This document shows positions 19,033 through 27,237 of a stretch of DNA of 64,000 nt, piece after piece; position 1 is the first letter of the stretch; each line of letters opens with the position of its first letter. The position numbers were made by a program, and so were the translations under genes. The notes under the pieces were generated by a model. That model searched no databases and was not told the DNA's origin. It saw only the letters and a list, made by a program, of their open reading frames with translations. The DNA comes from Candidatus Gastranaerophilales bacterium (GTDB lineage: Bacteria; Cyanobacteriota; Vampirovibrionia; Gastranaerophilales; Gastranaerophilaceae). The stretch lies in the NCBI GenBank assembly GCA_944325625.1, contig CALVAP010000013.1, positions 1 through 64,000 of the forward strand, written 5' to 3'.

Positions 19033-19737
19033 ATGAATAACAAGTTGGCAGTAGTTATATTGATGGCGTCACTTTCAACGCCCGTATTGGCATATCAGCA
19101 ATATCAACCCTACCAGACGGTCAATCCGTACGGTAATCAACAACCTACACTTCAAGGTTCGGTATTTATGGTTCCGGCAGGAGCGGAGATTCCTGCGCTA
19201 ACAACGAGTGAAATTAGTACAAAGAATATGATTTTAGGTCAAGCAGTTAGCCTTACTTTGGGACAGGATTATTATTATAATAATAAACTGGTGGCACCTG
19301 CAGGAAGCGTTGTAAATGGAACGGTTATACTGCTAAAAAAAGGTTCATTTGCAGGAAGAAACGGACAATTACAAATAAAATTTACAAGTATAGTTTCGCC
19401 ATATGGACAAATGATACCAATATCGGGACAAATCAAGACCACAGATGGTACAGGGATACTAAAGGGTGGTACAGCGATGGATACAACAATAGATTATGCT
19501 AAGGATACAGCAATCGGAGCTGCAGCTGGTGCTGTAGGCGGGCTTGTTATGAGTGCAGTTTCCGGTGGTAGCATAGGACGAGGTGCTGCGCTAGGTACGG
19601 CGATAGGCGGAGGTGCAGGGGTTGCAAAATCCGTTTTTGACAAAGGTGGAGATGTGGTTATTCCGGCTAACAGTAATGTAGCTATTCAGCTTGATCAGCC
19701 AATGACTATAAATTCTGCCTCTGCATATAGGTACTAA
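19033..19737 (+). CDS. Exported VirB10/TrbI-like protein with glycine-zipper insert
   Basis: 234 residues from ATG 19033, preceded by a strong SD (GGAGGAG, 19020-19026) that excludes ATG 19018 as start. Signal peptide about 1-20 (PVLA cut). The core matches VirB10/TrbI C-terminal domains: MVPAGAEIPALTTSEIST, a LVAPAGSVVNGTVILLKKG strand pair, GQLQIKFTSIVSPYGQ, DGTGILKGG, and the closing VIPANSNVAIQLDQPMTI. Where VirB10 has its outer-membrane antenna, this protein has a Gly/Ala-rich zipper (about residues 155-195) able to insert in membrane. 80 bases before the TonB gene. Role in the outer membrane is inference. Confidence 0.65.
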   Translation: MNNKLAVVILMASLSTPVLAYQQYQPYQTVNPYGNQQPTLQGSVFMVPAGAEIPALTTSEISTKNMILGQAVSLTLGQDYYYNNKLVAPAGSVVNGTVILLKKGSFAGRNGQLQIKFTSIVSPYGQMIPISGQIKTTDGTGILKGGTAMDTTIDYAKDTAIGAAAGAVGGLVMSAVSGGSIGRGAALGTAIGGGAGVAKSVFDKGGDVVIPANSNVAIQLDQPMTINSASAYRY

Positions 19738-19817
19738 TCCTTTTGGGGGTTAACAATTATTGGACTTTTAATTATTCTTTTAAAGAATATTAATTCAAAC
19801 AGAAGACTTGGGAAAAT

Positions 19818-20993
19818 ATGACAATACTAGGAAAACTTTCAAATACAATAGAGGATGAAGAGCAGGAACAAGAGATTAGTATCGTTCCTAAAGTTTATAC
19901 TCAAAAAGAAGAAGGGTTGACTTTTAAGAAGTCAGTTGTTATAGCTACGCTATTGCATCCTGCAACAGTGATATTAGCGTGGATAATAGTTTTTGCACTG
20001 GCACTGCTTGGGATAAACCTAGATTTATTAAAAAAGCCGCAAACTCCTCAAAGGGATATAGAGTTTGTTTTAGTAAATAATCCGGAAGCGATGCCAATTA
20101 ATAAAAACACTAAAAACAGAGCGGATAGGAATACTCGAGCAGGCGGGAAGCATGACCCGACCAAGCCTCAAGTGGAACCATCTCCGGCTCCCGGTACGCC
20201 TAGTGCTCCCACTGTTAAAAAACAGCAAGTAAAAAAACAATCAAATCCAACTCAAGACCTGGTAAAGCAGATGCAAAAAAAACAAGCACAGCAAGCAAAA
20301 TCAGCGGCAAAGCCTCAGCCTAAACCGCAAGTACAAGAACCTGCACCAAAGCATGTTACGCCACAACCAACTCCGCCAGCACCAAGGCCGGCGCCAAGTT
20401 TGTCTGCTCCCAAGGTGACGCAAAACCCGAAAAGCGCAATGCAGATACCAGTGCCTAAAACGACAGCTCCTAAGCTCGCAGGTTCTTATGGCGGACCTGT
20501 AACAGGAACAAGAAGTGGTTCAGGCGTATCTTCAGGTGGTTCTGGTGCGGCCAGACCGGCACCGAGTTTTACTCCTTCATCAGGTGGAGCATCATCCGGT
20601 AGCGGTCGTTTTTCTAGCGGACAGTACGGAAATGGTCAAGCCGGAAATCCGGGTCCAGGTAATCCCAATGGCAGACCGGGGATTGACGCAATTAAAGAAC
20701 CGGATTTCGGACCTTACATGCGTGAGTTGCAACGTAGAATTAAAATGAACTGGGATCCGCCAAAAGGTAATGAATCTAAGAGAGTAATTCTTTTATTCAA
20801 GATAGCAAAAGATGGAAGATTGCTTTCTGTTAGAGTAAGCAAATCATCAGGAATACAAGCGGCGGACAGAGCGGCAATTTCGGCAGTGGAGTTGACTGCG
20901 CCGTTTAAGCCTTTACCGCCTGAATTTAGAGGTTCAAGCGTAGACATCCAATTTACATTTGACTACAATGTATTTGGTGCATCGAGATATTAA
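19818..20993 (+). CDS. TonB-family protein
   Basis: Energy transducer that spans the periplasm, driven by ExbB/ExbD. Domains: cytosolic N-terminus, one membrane helix (about 43-65, ILAWIIVFALALLGI), a long Pro/Gln/Lys-rich linker (about 100-215), a Gly/Ser-rich stretch (215-290), and a C-terminal TonB domain from about 295 (YMRELQRRIKMNWDPP, then KDGRLLSVRVSKSSG and ISAVELTAPFKPLPP). 391 residues. The next gene encodes ExbB, 24 bases downstream. The extended cytosolic N-terminus and composite linker could equally be called TolA-like, but the C-terminal domain reads as TonB. No TonB-dependent receptor is in the window. Confidence 0.88.
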   Translation: MTILGKLSNTIEDEEQEQEISIVPKVYTQKEEGLTFKKSVVIATLLHPATVILAWIIVFALALLGINLDLLKKPQTPQRDIEFVLVNNPEAMPINKNTKNRADRNTRAGGKHDPTKPQVEPSPAPGTPSAPTVKKQQVKKQSNPTQDLVKQMQKKQAQQAKSAAKPQPKPQVQEPAPKHVTPQPTPPAPRPAPSLSAPKVTQNPKSAMQIPVPKTTAPKLAGSYGGPVTGTRSGSGVSSGGSGAARPAPSFTPSSGGASSGSGRFSSGQYGNGQAGNPGPGNPNGRPGIDAIKEPDFGPYMRELQRRIKMNWDPPKGNESKRVILLFKIAKDGRLLSVRVSKSSGIQAADRAAISAVELTAPFKPLPPEFRGSSVDIQFTFDYNVFGASRY

Positions 20994-21017
20994 TTAGATA
21001 AGAAGAGGATATAAACT

Positions 21018-21665
21018 ATGGAATTATTATTACACTCAATTAAATTGGACTGGCCGGTATTGCTTCCGATATTGATTTGTTCAATTTTGGTAGTCGCAGT
21101 TGCGATAAACAGGTTTGCTTTTTATTCCAAAAATAAACGTGATGTTGTTCAATTTATACCAAAGCTTCAAAAAGAGTTAGCAAGAGGCAATTTGGCTTCT
21201 GCTCAAACACTTAGTGAACAGCTTGGTGGTGTAATCGGCGAAGTGTCTGAAGAAGCAGTAAGAATATTTGCCGAACAAAAGAGCGGATTTTCTCGTTCAT
21301 TTGATATTGCAGCAAATCTTGCGACAAGAAAACTTGAAAGTCACCTTACAATTTTAGGTACAATAGGTGGTGTGGCTCCGTTTTTGGGTTTGTTTGGTAC
21401 GGTTGTCCGTATTCTATATACGTTCCAAGACTTGGCTACGCAAGGCAACCAGTCTGCTGCTGTTGCAATGGGTATTGGTTCAGCGTTGATTGCTACAGCA
21501 TTTGGTTTGGGCGTTGCGATTGTAGCAGTAATTTTCTACAATTTTTTCCAATCAACTGTAAAACGTTATGAAGACGATTTCCAACTTATCAAACTTTTAT
21601 TCTTGAGTTTTGCGGATAGTAGTGACGAACCTGCTGCAACATCACAGTCTAATATTGCGATTTAA
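21018..21665 (+). CDS. exbB: MotA/TolQ/ExbB-type proton channel
   Basis: Inner-membrane proton-channel subunit that drives TonB. 215 residues with three helices: about 14-32, 110-135 (LTILGTIGGVAPFLGLFGTV, the conserved TolQ/ExbB signature) and 155-180 (GIGSALIATAFGLGVAIVAV). The cytosolic loop between the first two is of normal length. Strong SD (GAAGAGGAT). It is followed at 17 and 6 bases by two ExbD genes. Whether it serves TonB-type uptake or a TolQR-like function is not decided by sequence alone; the TonB gene in front favours the former. Confidence 0.92.
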   Translation: MELLLHSIKLDWPVLLPILICSILVVAVAINRFAFYSKNKRDVVQFIPKLQKELARGNLASAQTLSEQLGGVIGEVSEEAVRIFAEQKSGFSRSFDIAANLATRKLESHLTILGTIGGVAPFLGLFGTVVRILYTFQDLATQGNQSAAVAMGIGSALIATAFGLGVAIVAVIFYNFFQSTVKRYEDDFQLIKLLFLSFADSSDEPAATSQSNIAI

Positions 21666-21682
21666 TAGTTAGGTATTTAGTT

Positions 21683-22213
21683 ATGGCAATGAAAACAAAT
21701 AAAGGAAAAGAAGCCTTATTTACGGAAATAAATATCACGCCTCTTACTGATATTTTTCTGGTTTTGCTTATCATAATGATGGTTGTTGCGCCGACGTTTC
21801 AATCAGTTGATAATTCAATATCAGTTCCGGAAATTAACAGCGGGATTTCAGTAGAGCAAAAAAATGCTACTATTGCGATAACTAAAGAAGGAGCGTTTTT
21901 TGTGAACGGTAAACCTATAAATCCACAGGAATTGGTTAGTGAATTAGAACAGTTAAAACCGACTTTAGAGAAGAAAGAAGTTGTTGTTAAAGCTGACAAA
22001 GACACCAAAAGTAAAGAGATTATGAGTGTAATGAATGCAGCGCAGGATGCTGGTTTTGAAAAATTAATTGTTGCAGGTGAACCGTTGTCAAAGAAAGCAC
22101 AAGAGAAACTTCGTGAGTCAACGGAGGGAATAGAATATACAGGTAATGCAAACAGTGGGGTCGGCTTACCGGATAAAACACAGCCCCGCGTTAACATTCC
22201 GATTGAGGGGTAA
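21683..22213 (+). CDS. exbD: ExbD/TolR-type protein, first copy
   Basis: 176 residues, single-pass. The membrane helix (about 18-40) carries the essential Asp in INITPLTDIFLVLLIIMM. The periplasmic domain has the usual strands (ATIAITKEGAFFVNGKPI, EVVVKADKDTKSKEIMSVM). It has about 45 more C-terminal residues than the second copy, containing GIEYTGNANSGVG, of unknown purpose. Starts at ATG 21683; ATG 21689 is also possible. The two ExbD copies could form a heteromer in one motor. Confidence 0.92.
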   Translation: MAMKTNKGKEALFTEINITPLTDIFLVLLIIMMVVAPTFQSVDNSISVPEINSGISVEQKNATIAITKEGAFFVNGKPINPQELVSELEQLKPTLEKKEVVVKADKDTKSKEIMSVMNAAQDAGFEKLIVAGEPLSKKAQEKLRESTEGIEYTGNANSGVGLPDKTQPRVNIPIEG

Positions 22214-22219
22214 AAACAG

Positions 22220-22609
22220 ATGGCTTCCAGACAAAGAGATTGTTTTAATGAAATAAATATAACGCCGCTTACAGATATATTTTTGGTTTTGCTGATAATA
22301 ATGATGGTAATTGCACCATTGTTGGATGAGCAGGGGTTAAATCTTACTGTGCCGGAGAACGTTGAGGCACAGCAAGTGAAAGAATCTAAAATTCTTGTTG
22401 TAACAGTGACACAGGATGGGCAATATATTGTTAACGAAACATCTGTGCCGGTTAGCGAGCTGGGCAGTGTAATCAAAAGCAATATCGAACAATATCCTGA
22501 CGGACTGATGATTCAATCTGATGGGGATGCAACCCATGGGGCTGTTGTTAAACTCATGGATGAAGCAAGAAATGCCGGTGTTAAAAATATTTCAATTGGG
22601 CAAATTTAA
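22220..22609 (+). CDS. exbD: ExbD/TolR-type protein, second copy
   Basis: 129 residues, near the minimal ExbD length. Same essential motif as the first copy, INITPLTDIFLVLLIIMM, then periplasmic VVTVTQDGQYIVNETSVPV and LMIQSDGDATHGAVVKLMDEA. It begins 6 bases after the first copy with SD GAGGGG, so expression is coupled. The two membrane segments are almost identical while the periplasmic parts differ, which points to a duplication with divergence of the peptidoglycan- or TonB-facing part. Confidence 0.92.
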   Translation: MASRQRDCFNEINITPLTDIFLVLLIIMMVIAPLLDEQGLNLTVPENVEAQQVKESKILVVTVTQDGQYIVNETSVPVSELGSVIKSNIEQYPDGLMIQSDGDATHGAVVKLMDEARNAGVKNISIGQI

Positions 22610-22677
22610 TTTACTTGAAAATATTTTTTTATCATAGTATATTGTTCATATCACATACAGCAGTCTAGGAGAATGTA

Positions 22678-22920
22678 ATGAACCAAATTATAAAAATAGC
22701 TTGGGACTTGAACGAAAAGACCGAAAACAGATATCAGCTTGTGTATGAAATTGCTGACCTTGCAAAAAGACTTGTTGATGAAAGTGCAGCCAGAAAAAAC
22801 AAAGACGAGTTCGGTTTTGATGAATATAATTTTGATGTATCTGTTAAGAAAGAAAACCCGGTTGAACATGCAATTATGGTAAAAGCTTCAGAATCAGATG
22901 ATGCTGAATTGGTTGGTTAG
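22678..22920 (+). CDS. rpoZ: Probable RNA polymerase omega subunit
   Basis: 80 residues, acidic. ENRYQLVYEIADLAKRLVDE matches the core omega helix pattern (NRY-LV--A--A--L), and ENPVEHAIMVKASE fits the downstream P--HAI--- segment. Omega helps assemble beta-prime in RNA polymerase. Good SD (TAGGAGA). It ends before a strong terminator and appears monocistronic. The family is short and weakly conserved, so another small helical protein cannot be excluded. Confidence 0.6.
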   Translation: MNQIIKIAWDLNEKTENRYQLVYEIADLAKRLVDESAARKNKDEFGFDEYNFDVSVKKENPVEHAIMVKASESDDAELVG

Positions 22921-22942
22921 TAGTTATAATTATTTGTAAGTT

Positions 22943-22977
22943 AAAAAAGAGAGCTTTTATGACAAAGGCTCTCTTTT
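22943..22977. terminator. Intrinsic terminator
   Basis: AAAAGAGAGC (22945-22954) pairs with GCTCTCTTTT (22968-22977) with a 13-base loop. A-run before and T-run after allow it to work for rpoZ and, on the other strand, for the uridine kinase gene. Confidence 0.9.
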
Positions 22978-23009
22978 AGTCTGTGAAAAATAAAGAAATT
23001 TCGAATACA

Positions 23010-23840
23010 TCAAGAGTTTACAGCGTTTTTAATTTCTCTATAAATTCTACTGGTTATATCACTGATGTACTCGGCACTAACAACTCCATTGAGAACGATA
23101 TCAGAAATTTCGAGAGCAGGACGAATATATGTTTGCGCAGTTTCATTAACATTTGCAAATTGAACATCTGCGGCTTTACCACTTTTACCTCTTATTGCTG
23201 CTCTTTTATACCATCTGTCTTTAATCGTTTCAAAAGGTGTAAAGACGTAAACTTTTACGTCCATAATCTCTCTAAGACCTTCATTTAGAACATAAAGTCC
23301 TTCGTTCAAGAGAATTTTATTCGGTTTTTTAAGTTCTCCGTTTGGATTACTTGCGCAAGTGACAAAGTCATAATCCGGACAGATAATTTCTTCGCCGTTT
23401 TTAAGCTTAAGCAAGTGTTCTTTCATAAGTTCAAGATTAATAGCATCCGGAGTATCGAAACTAAACCCTGTAGCAAAAAGTGCGTCATAACCGCCCAAGT
23501 CTTTGAGCTGTTGTTCCATATCATAGTAATAGTTATCGCAAGGTAAAATTGTATAAACACCTTCTCTGTCTTTTGGAACAAGTGCATTCACAGTATTTTG
23601 GACGAAAGTGGTTTTTCCGGAAGCTGATTCGCCTGCTATCCCGATTACCAAGGGTCTGTGTTTAAGTTCAATAGCTTTTCTTGCTATTTTAAAAATAAAA
23701 TCATCTTTTATTTTTAAAAATAACGGCTGTTTTTGTTGCTTATCTTCTGCAAGAATTTTTTTAAGACTTTCAACAATTTTTACTGTTCTCTCCAGACCTT
23801 TATTTCCAGTGTTATTTTGCATAATAGCTTCTTCAATCAT
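23010..23840 (-). CDS. Uridine kinase-like P-loop kinase
   Basis: Uridine/cytidine kinase or phosphoribulokinase-like enzyme that phosphorylates a nucleoside in pyrimidine salvage. The Walker A is GIAGESASGKTTF near residue 63. DNYYYDMEQQ corresponds to the substrate-binding loop of Udk (DxYY), and ICPDYDF lies in the expected acceptor area. 276 residues, longer than E. coli Udk (213) owing to an N-terminal extension of about 55 residues. The SD (GGAAG) favours ATG 23840; ATG 23822 is an alternative. Substrate identity is uncertain, as this superfamily also includes phosphoribulokinase and pantothenate kinase. Monocistronic. Confidence 0.8.
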   Translation of the reverse strand: MIEEAIMQNNTGNKGLERTVKIVESLKKILAEDKQQKQPLFLKIKDDFIFKIARKAIELKHRPLVIGIAGESASGKTTFVQNTVNALVPKDREGVYTILPCDNYYYDMEQQLKDLGGYDALFATGFSFDTPDAINLELMKEHLLKLKNGEEIICPDYDFVTCASNPNGELKKPNKILLNEGLYVLNEGLREIMDVKVYVFTPFETIKDRWYKRAAIRGKSGKAADVQFANVNETAQTYIRPALEISDIVLNGVVSAEYISDITSRIYREIKNAVNS

Positions 23841-24005
23841 ATAACTTCCAATCCAAACATAAGAATATAGTATATTAAAATAAAACTTAATTCACTAAAT
23901 TTTTTTAAAATGTAAAAAAATTTTTACTTCAAAAAAACAAAATAATGTTTTTTATCTATGTTTTTAGTATTCTTATGAAAGAGTGATAACAAGAGAGATT
24001 AAGAA

Positions 24006-25010
24006 ATGGGATTGAATACATATTTAGGTATAGATGTAGGCTCAGTGACAACGAAGCTGGCTTTGGTGGATGAAAATGGAAAGCATGTTGACAGTTGCAT
24101 GCTTCGTACGGCAGGAAAACCTGTAATTGCAGTTCAAAAAGGGTTGCAGATACTAAAAAACCAAGCAAAGTGTGAATATAATGTCTGCGGTGTTGGAACA
24201 ACAGGAAGCGGAAGAAATCTTGCGGGTGCGCTTGTCGGTGCAGATGTGATAAAAAACGAGATAACGGCACATGCTGTAGCTGCAAGTACATATGTAGAAG
24301 GTGTTCAAACAATACTGGAAATTGGCGGACAAGATAGCAAAATAATTATTTTGAGAGATGGGATAGTAACCGATTTTGCAATGAATACGGTATGTGCAGC
24401 AGGAACAGGAAGCTTTTTGGATCAGCAGGCATCAAGGTTAAATGTTCCAATAGAAGAGTTTGGACCTACTGCATTGAAATCCACTTCACCTGCACGTATT
24501 GCAGGGCGTTGCGGAGTGTTTGCAGAGAGTGACCTTATTCACAAACAACAGCTTGGTTATCCAGTTGAAGATTTGTTATATGGTCTTTGTCAGGCTCTTG
24601 TTAGAAATTATCTGAGTAATTTAGCGCTGGGTAAGGAATTATTACCGATTGTGTCTTTTCAGGGTGGAGTTGCGACAAATGTCGGTATGGTTAAAGCTTT
24701 TGAAGAAGCATTGGGTTGTGAGGTAGTTGTACCAGAGAATCACCAAACAATGGGTGCGTTAGGTGCCGCATTGCTTGGTATGGAAAATCATCAATATACT
24801 CAAAAACAAACCTCATTTAAAGGCTTTGAAGTTGGAGAAATGCATTTTAATTCTGTAACTCATCAGTGTTCTGACTGTTCAAATAACTGTGAGGTTATAA
24901 CAATTGTAGAGGGTGATTTGCCTGTTCCGCATCCCGAAAAAATAAAAGATGTAAAAGGAAACATTATTGCACGTTGGGGTGGAACCTGCGGCAAATGGGA
25001 TATTTCATAG
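24006..25010 (+). CDS. Acyl-CoA dehydratase activase (BadF/HgdC family)
   Basis: ASKHA ATPase that, as a dimer with one 4Fe-4S cluster, injects an electron into 2-hydroxyacyl-CoA dehydratases or related enzymes. Phosphate loops YLGIDVGSVTTKLALVD and GVGTTGSGR; IGGQDSK; NTVCAAGTGSF with cluster Cys C130; AGRCGVFAESD with C169. The 39-residue spacing equals that of the HgdC ligands (127 and 166). The last 60 residues add a cysteine-rich tail (HQCSDCSNNCEVI, TCGKWD) not found in the minimal family. No dehydratase subunits lie beside it; the related protein at 3179-4249 is 20 kb away. Substrate pathway is unknown. Confidence 0.92.
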   Translation: MGLNTYLGIDVGSVTTKLALVDENGKHVDSCMLRTAGKPVIAVQKGLQILKNQAKCEYNVCGVGTTGSGRNLAGALVGADVIKNEITAHAVAASTYVEGVQTILEIGGQDSKIIILRDGIVTDFAMNTVCAAGTGSFLDQQASRLNVPIEEFGPTALKSTSPARIAGRCGVFAESDLIHKQQLGYPVEDLLYGLCQALVRNYLSNLALGKELLPIVSFQGGVATNVGMVKAFEEALGCEVVVPENHQTMGALGAALLGMENHQYTQKQTSFKGFEVGEMHFNSVTHQCSDCSNNCEVITIVEGDLPVPHPEKIKDVKGNIIARWGGTCGKWDIS

Positions 25011-25028
25011 GTTGTTGAATGTTTTAAT

Positions 25029-25739
25029 TTATATTACACCGGAGAATATCTTCCAGTAGATAAATATGGAAATTGTTAGGAGGATTATTCCGCTAAGTTT
25101 CATTAGCAATCCGGATACTTTTGCGAATGCTTTTAACCCTTTTAGTACAGACGTAAAAACCCCGGCTAGGACTATAACCAACCCTTGTCCCAATGAAAAT
25201 AAAAATAACATAAGTCCTGCTAGAGCAATATTTGCACTGAGTGAAGCAAATCCCATTATCCCTGCAAGAATTGGCGTAGAACAAGGTGTTGAAGCCAGTG
25301 CAAAAATTGCACCAATGATTAGAGGATATAGTATTAAATTGTTACTGTTATTTTGAGGCATTTGTTTAACAAAAACAGGCATGTGAAAGTCAAACAGCCC
25401 AAGCAAATTCAACCCCATAAGGAAAATAATACCGTTTACTATCAAAGCAAATATAGCCGCATATTTATTTATTAGGATTTTTCCGCCTATTGCGCAAATT
25501 AGCCCCAAAGAGGTTAAAACCAGTGCCATGCCAAGGATAAAGAAAAGCATCTGCAAGAATGTCTTGAAACCGTTTTTGTTGCTGTAGCCTGCAATATAAC
25601 CGATAATAATCGGTAGAATTCCTAATGTGCAAGGAGAAAGTGAGGAAATGACCCCACCAATGAACGATATTAGCAGAAGCAACCATGAAAAACCGTCTGA
25701 GGTAACTTCTTGGTTAAATATTGTAAGCAGATTATCCAT
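25029..25739 (-). CDS. ccdA: CcdA/DsbD-type membrane thiol transporter
   Basis: Moves reducing equivalents from cytosolic thioredoxin across the inner membrane. 236 residues, about six helices. The two redox cysteines are in SSLSPCTLGILP and ASTPCSTPIL, both flanked by prolines as in CcdA. Its start overlaps the stop of the thioredoxin gene by 8 bases, so the two are translated together and likely form a periplasmic reduction relay. With no cytochrome c maturation genes in view, protein disulfide reduction is as likely as cytochrome c assembly. Confidence 0.9.
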   Translation of the reverse strand: MDNLLTIFNQEVTSDGFSWLLLLISFIGGVISSLSPCTLGILPIIIGYIAGYSNKNGFKTFLQMLFFILGMALVLTSLGLICAIGGKILINKYAAIFALIVNGIIFLMGLNLLGLFDFHMPVFVKQMPQNNSNNLILYPLIIGAIFALASTPCSTPILAGIMGFASLSANIALAGLMLFLFSLGQGLVIVLAGVFTSVLKGLKAFAKVSGLLMKLSGIILLTISIFIYWKIFSGVI

Positions 25740-26127
25740 GAATTAGCTCTTTAATATACTGTTCAAGTTTTTCTTTTGGCTCAAACCCTTCAATTTTTTT
25801 GACCTTTTTGTTTGTATCATCAAGGAAAATAATTGTTGGTACAACAGTTACGCCGTATTCATCAATTTGTTCCTGTGTACCTTTTTCATTTGATGTTGCG
25901 TCAATTTCAATAAAGGTTACAGCATCTCTGTACTTAGTTTTTAGAGGCTCAAGTTCAGTTTTAATCTTTTTGCAATCAGAACACATAGGTGACGAAAACT
26001 TAATAACGCTGGGTTTATCAGCTGCATGTGCTACAATTGCTTTTTGCATGTCATTATTATTTTTTAAGCCCAGATATGCCACAACGGGTACAACTAAAAC
26101 AATTACGCCAATTATCCAATTTTTCAT
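25732..26127 (-). CDS. Membrane-anchored thioredoxin-like protein
   Basis: 131 residues from ATG 26127, which has an AGAGG SD nine bases upstream; ATG 26145 would place the SD inside the gene. An N-terminal anchor (about 3-20) exposes a thioredoxin fold outside the membrane. The active site is PMCSDCKK (CxxC); TVVPTIIF carries the cis-Pro. It is the natural electron acceptor of the CcdA-type protein encoded next. Variant CSDC is common in such extracytoplasmic thioredoxins. Confidence 0.88.
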   Translation of the reverse strand: MKNWIIGVIVLVVPVVAYLGLKNNNDMQKAIVAHAADKPSVIKFSSPMCSDCKKIKTELEPLKTKYRDAVTFIEIDATSNEKGTQEQIDEYGVTVVPTIIFLDDTNKKVKKIEGFEPKEKLEQYIKELIHG

Positions 26128-26324
26128 TTTATATACCTCTTTCATAATTTATTATACATAATATCTCTAAATAAAAAAATTGTATTACCTTATTGGACTT
26201 TATTGCAGATAATTAAAATTCCGTAACATGCCTGAAATCGGCGCTTGTATTAAAATAATGTTTGTTATATCATCGAAGGTACCTTAAGCAAGGTGTAGTG
26301 CATTTAAGTAAAAAGGAGAAAAAG

Positions 26325-26534
26325 ATGCCTAAAATGAAAACTCACCGTGCGGGAGCAAAAAGATATAAGCTTACTGGCACAGGTAAAATTTTAAGAAGAC
26401 AAGCAGGCACAAAGCACTTATTGCAGCACAAATCACAGGCTCGTAAGAATAGATTGTCTTCTATGGTGGAAGTTTCTGATACACACAAGAAATTAGTTTT
26501 GAAACAACTGCCTTATGCAAAAAAACACAAATAG
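26325..26534 (+). CDS. rpmI: Ribosomal protein bL35
   Basis: 69 residues from ATG 26325, with SD AAAAGGAG; an in-frame start at 26262 would add 21 residues not found in L35. PKMKTHRAGAKRYKLTGTGK and GTKHLLQHKS are diagnostic. L35 sits in the large subunit near the exit tunnel. Its operon partner rplT follows by 32 bases. The usual first gene of this operon, infC, is not upstream; instead about 180 noncoding bases precede it. Confidence 0.97.
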   Translation: MPKMKTHRAGAKRYKLTGTGKILRRQAGTKHLLQHKSQARKNRLSSMVEVSDTHKKLVLKQLPYAKKHK

Positions 26535-26566
26535 TAAAGTAATTAAGACAATCAAAGGAGAAAAAA

Positions 26567-26920
26567 ATGAGAGTCAAACGCGGAAACGTTCTACGTAAAC
26601 GTCATAAAAAAATATTAAAGCTTGCAAAAGGCTTCAAAGGCGCAAGAAGCAGAATATTCAAAGTTGCTAATTGTGCGGTAATGAAAGCGCTTAAATATTC
26701 TTACAGAGATCGTCGTAATCTTAAAAGAAATATGCGCAGACTCTGGATTATCAGAATTAATGCAGCTGTTAGACAATATGGTTTAAGCTATTCTAAGTTC
26801 ATGAATGCACTTAAAAAGTCAGAAATCCAAGTTAATAGAAAAATGCTTGCTGAACTGGCTGTTAACGAAAAGGAAGCTTTTGAGGTAATTGTTGAAACAG
26901 CTAAAGCTCAAATTAAGTAG
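26567..26920 (+). CDS. rplT: Ribosomal protein bL20
   Basis: 117 residues, the normal length. [20 protein letters not shown] and [25 protein letters not shown] match L20 closely. L20 is needed early in 50S assembly and in many bacteria represses its own operon by binding the leader. The strong SD (AAAGGAG) and the following terminator make this a two-gene operon with rpmI. Confidence 0.98.
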   Translation: MRVKRGNVLRKRHKKILKLAKGFKGARSRIFKVANCAVMKALKYSYRDRRNLKRNMRRLWIIRINAAVRQYGLSYSKFMNALKKSEIQVNRKMLAELAVNEKEAFEVIVETAKAQIK

Positions 26921-26936
26921 TCTTAGCAATAAATAT

Positions 26937-26971
26937 AAAAGAACATGGGCAATTGTCCATGTTCTTTTTTT
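26937..26971 (+). terminator. Intrinsic terminator after rplT
   Basis: AAAAGAACATGG (26937-26948) pairs with CCATGTTCTTTT (26957-26968) and is followed by T-rich sequence. It closes the rpmI-rplT operon. Confidence 0.93.
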
Positions 26972-27237
26972 GTTTTATTGTATTTTGTTGGTTGGAATTC
27001 TTTATTAGTAGGCTTTTTGGTGATTTGAAAGTTATATTTGTAACATTTCTTTAAGCTTTTCTAAAGTTTATGCTCGTTTTAGACGATATTACATGTGTAA
27101 GAGTAAAAGAAGTCAGGAGAAAAACAAAGAGATATAGAAAAGAAATATTAAGTATTGTAACAATATATACAAAATATGAAAAAGTTCTATATTCTATGTT
27201 TTTATATATATGTGTAAATGAATTAAGGTAAAAGAAA
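26972..27237. other. Noncoding leader of the coiled-coil gene
   Basis: About 265 AT-rich bases between the rplT terminator and the next gene. It holds an open frame at 27070-27231 without SD or protein-like composition. No clear structured element was seen, apart from a run of TATATA near 27205. It must include the promoter of the gene at 27238. Confidence 0.5.

Noticed and set aside
19818-20993. Calling the TonB-like protein TolA
   Set aside because: The C-terminal domain fits TonB better, and no TolB or Pal gene is nearby.
26146-26324. A possible infC gene or L20-binding leader before rpmI
   Set aside because: No frame resembling IF3 is present, and no clear L20 leader pseudoknot could be drawn with confidence.
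27070-27231. A 53-residue open frame starting MLVLDDITCVRVKEV between rplT and the coiled-coil gene
   Set aside because: No SD before its ATG, basic low-quality composition, and it runs through the promoter and SD region of the next gene. More likely chance in an AT-rich leader.
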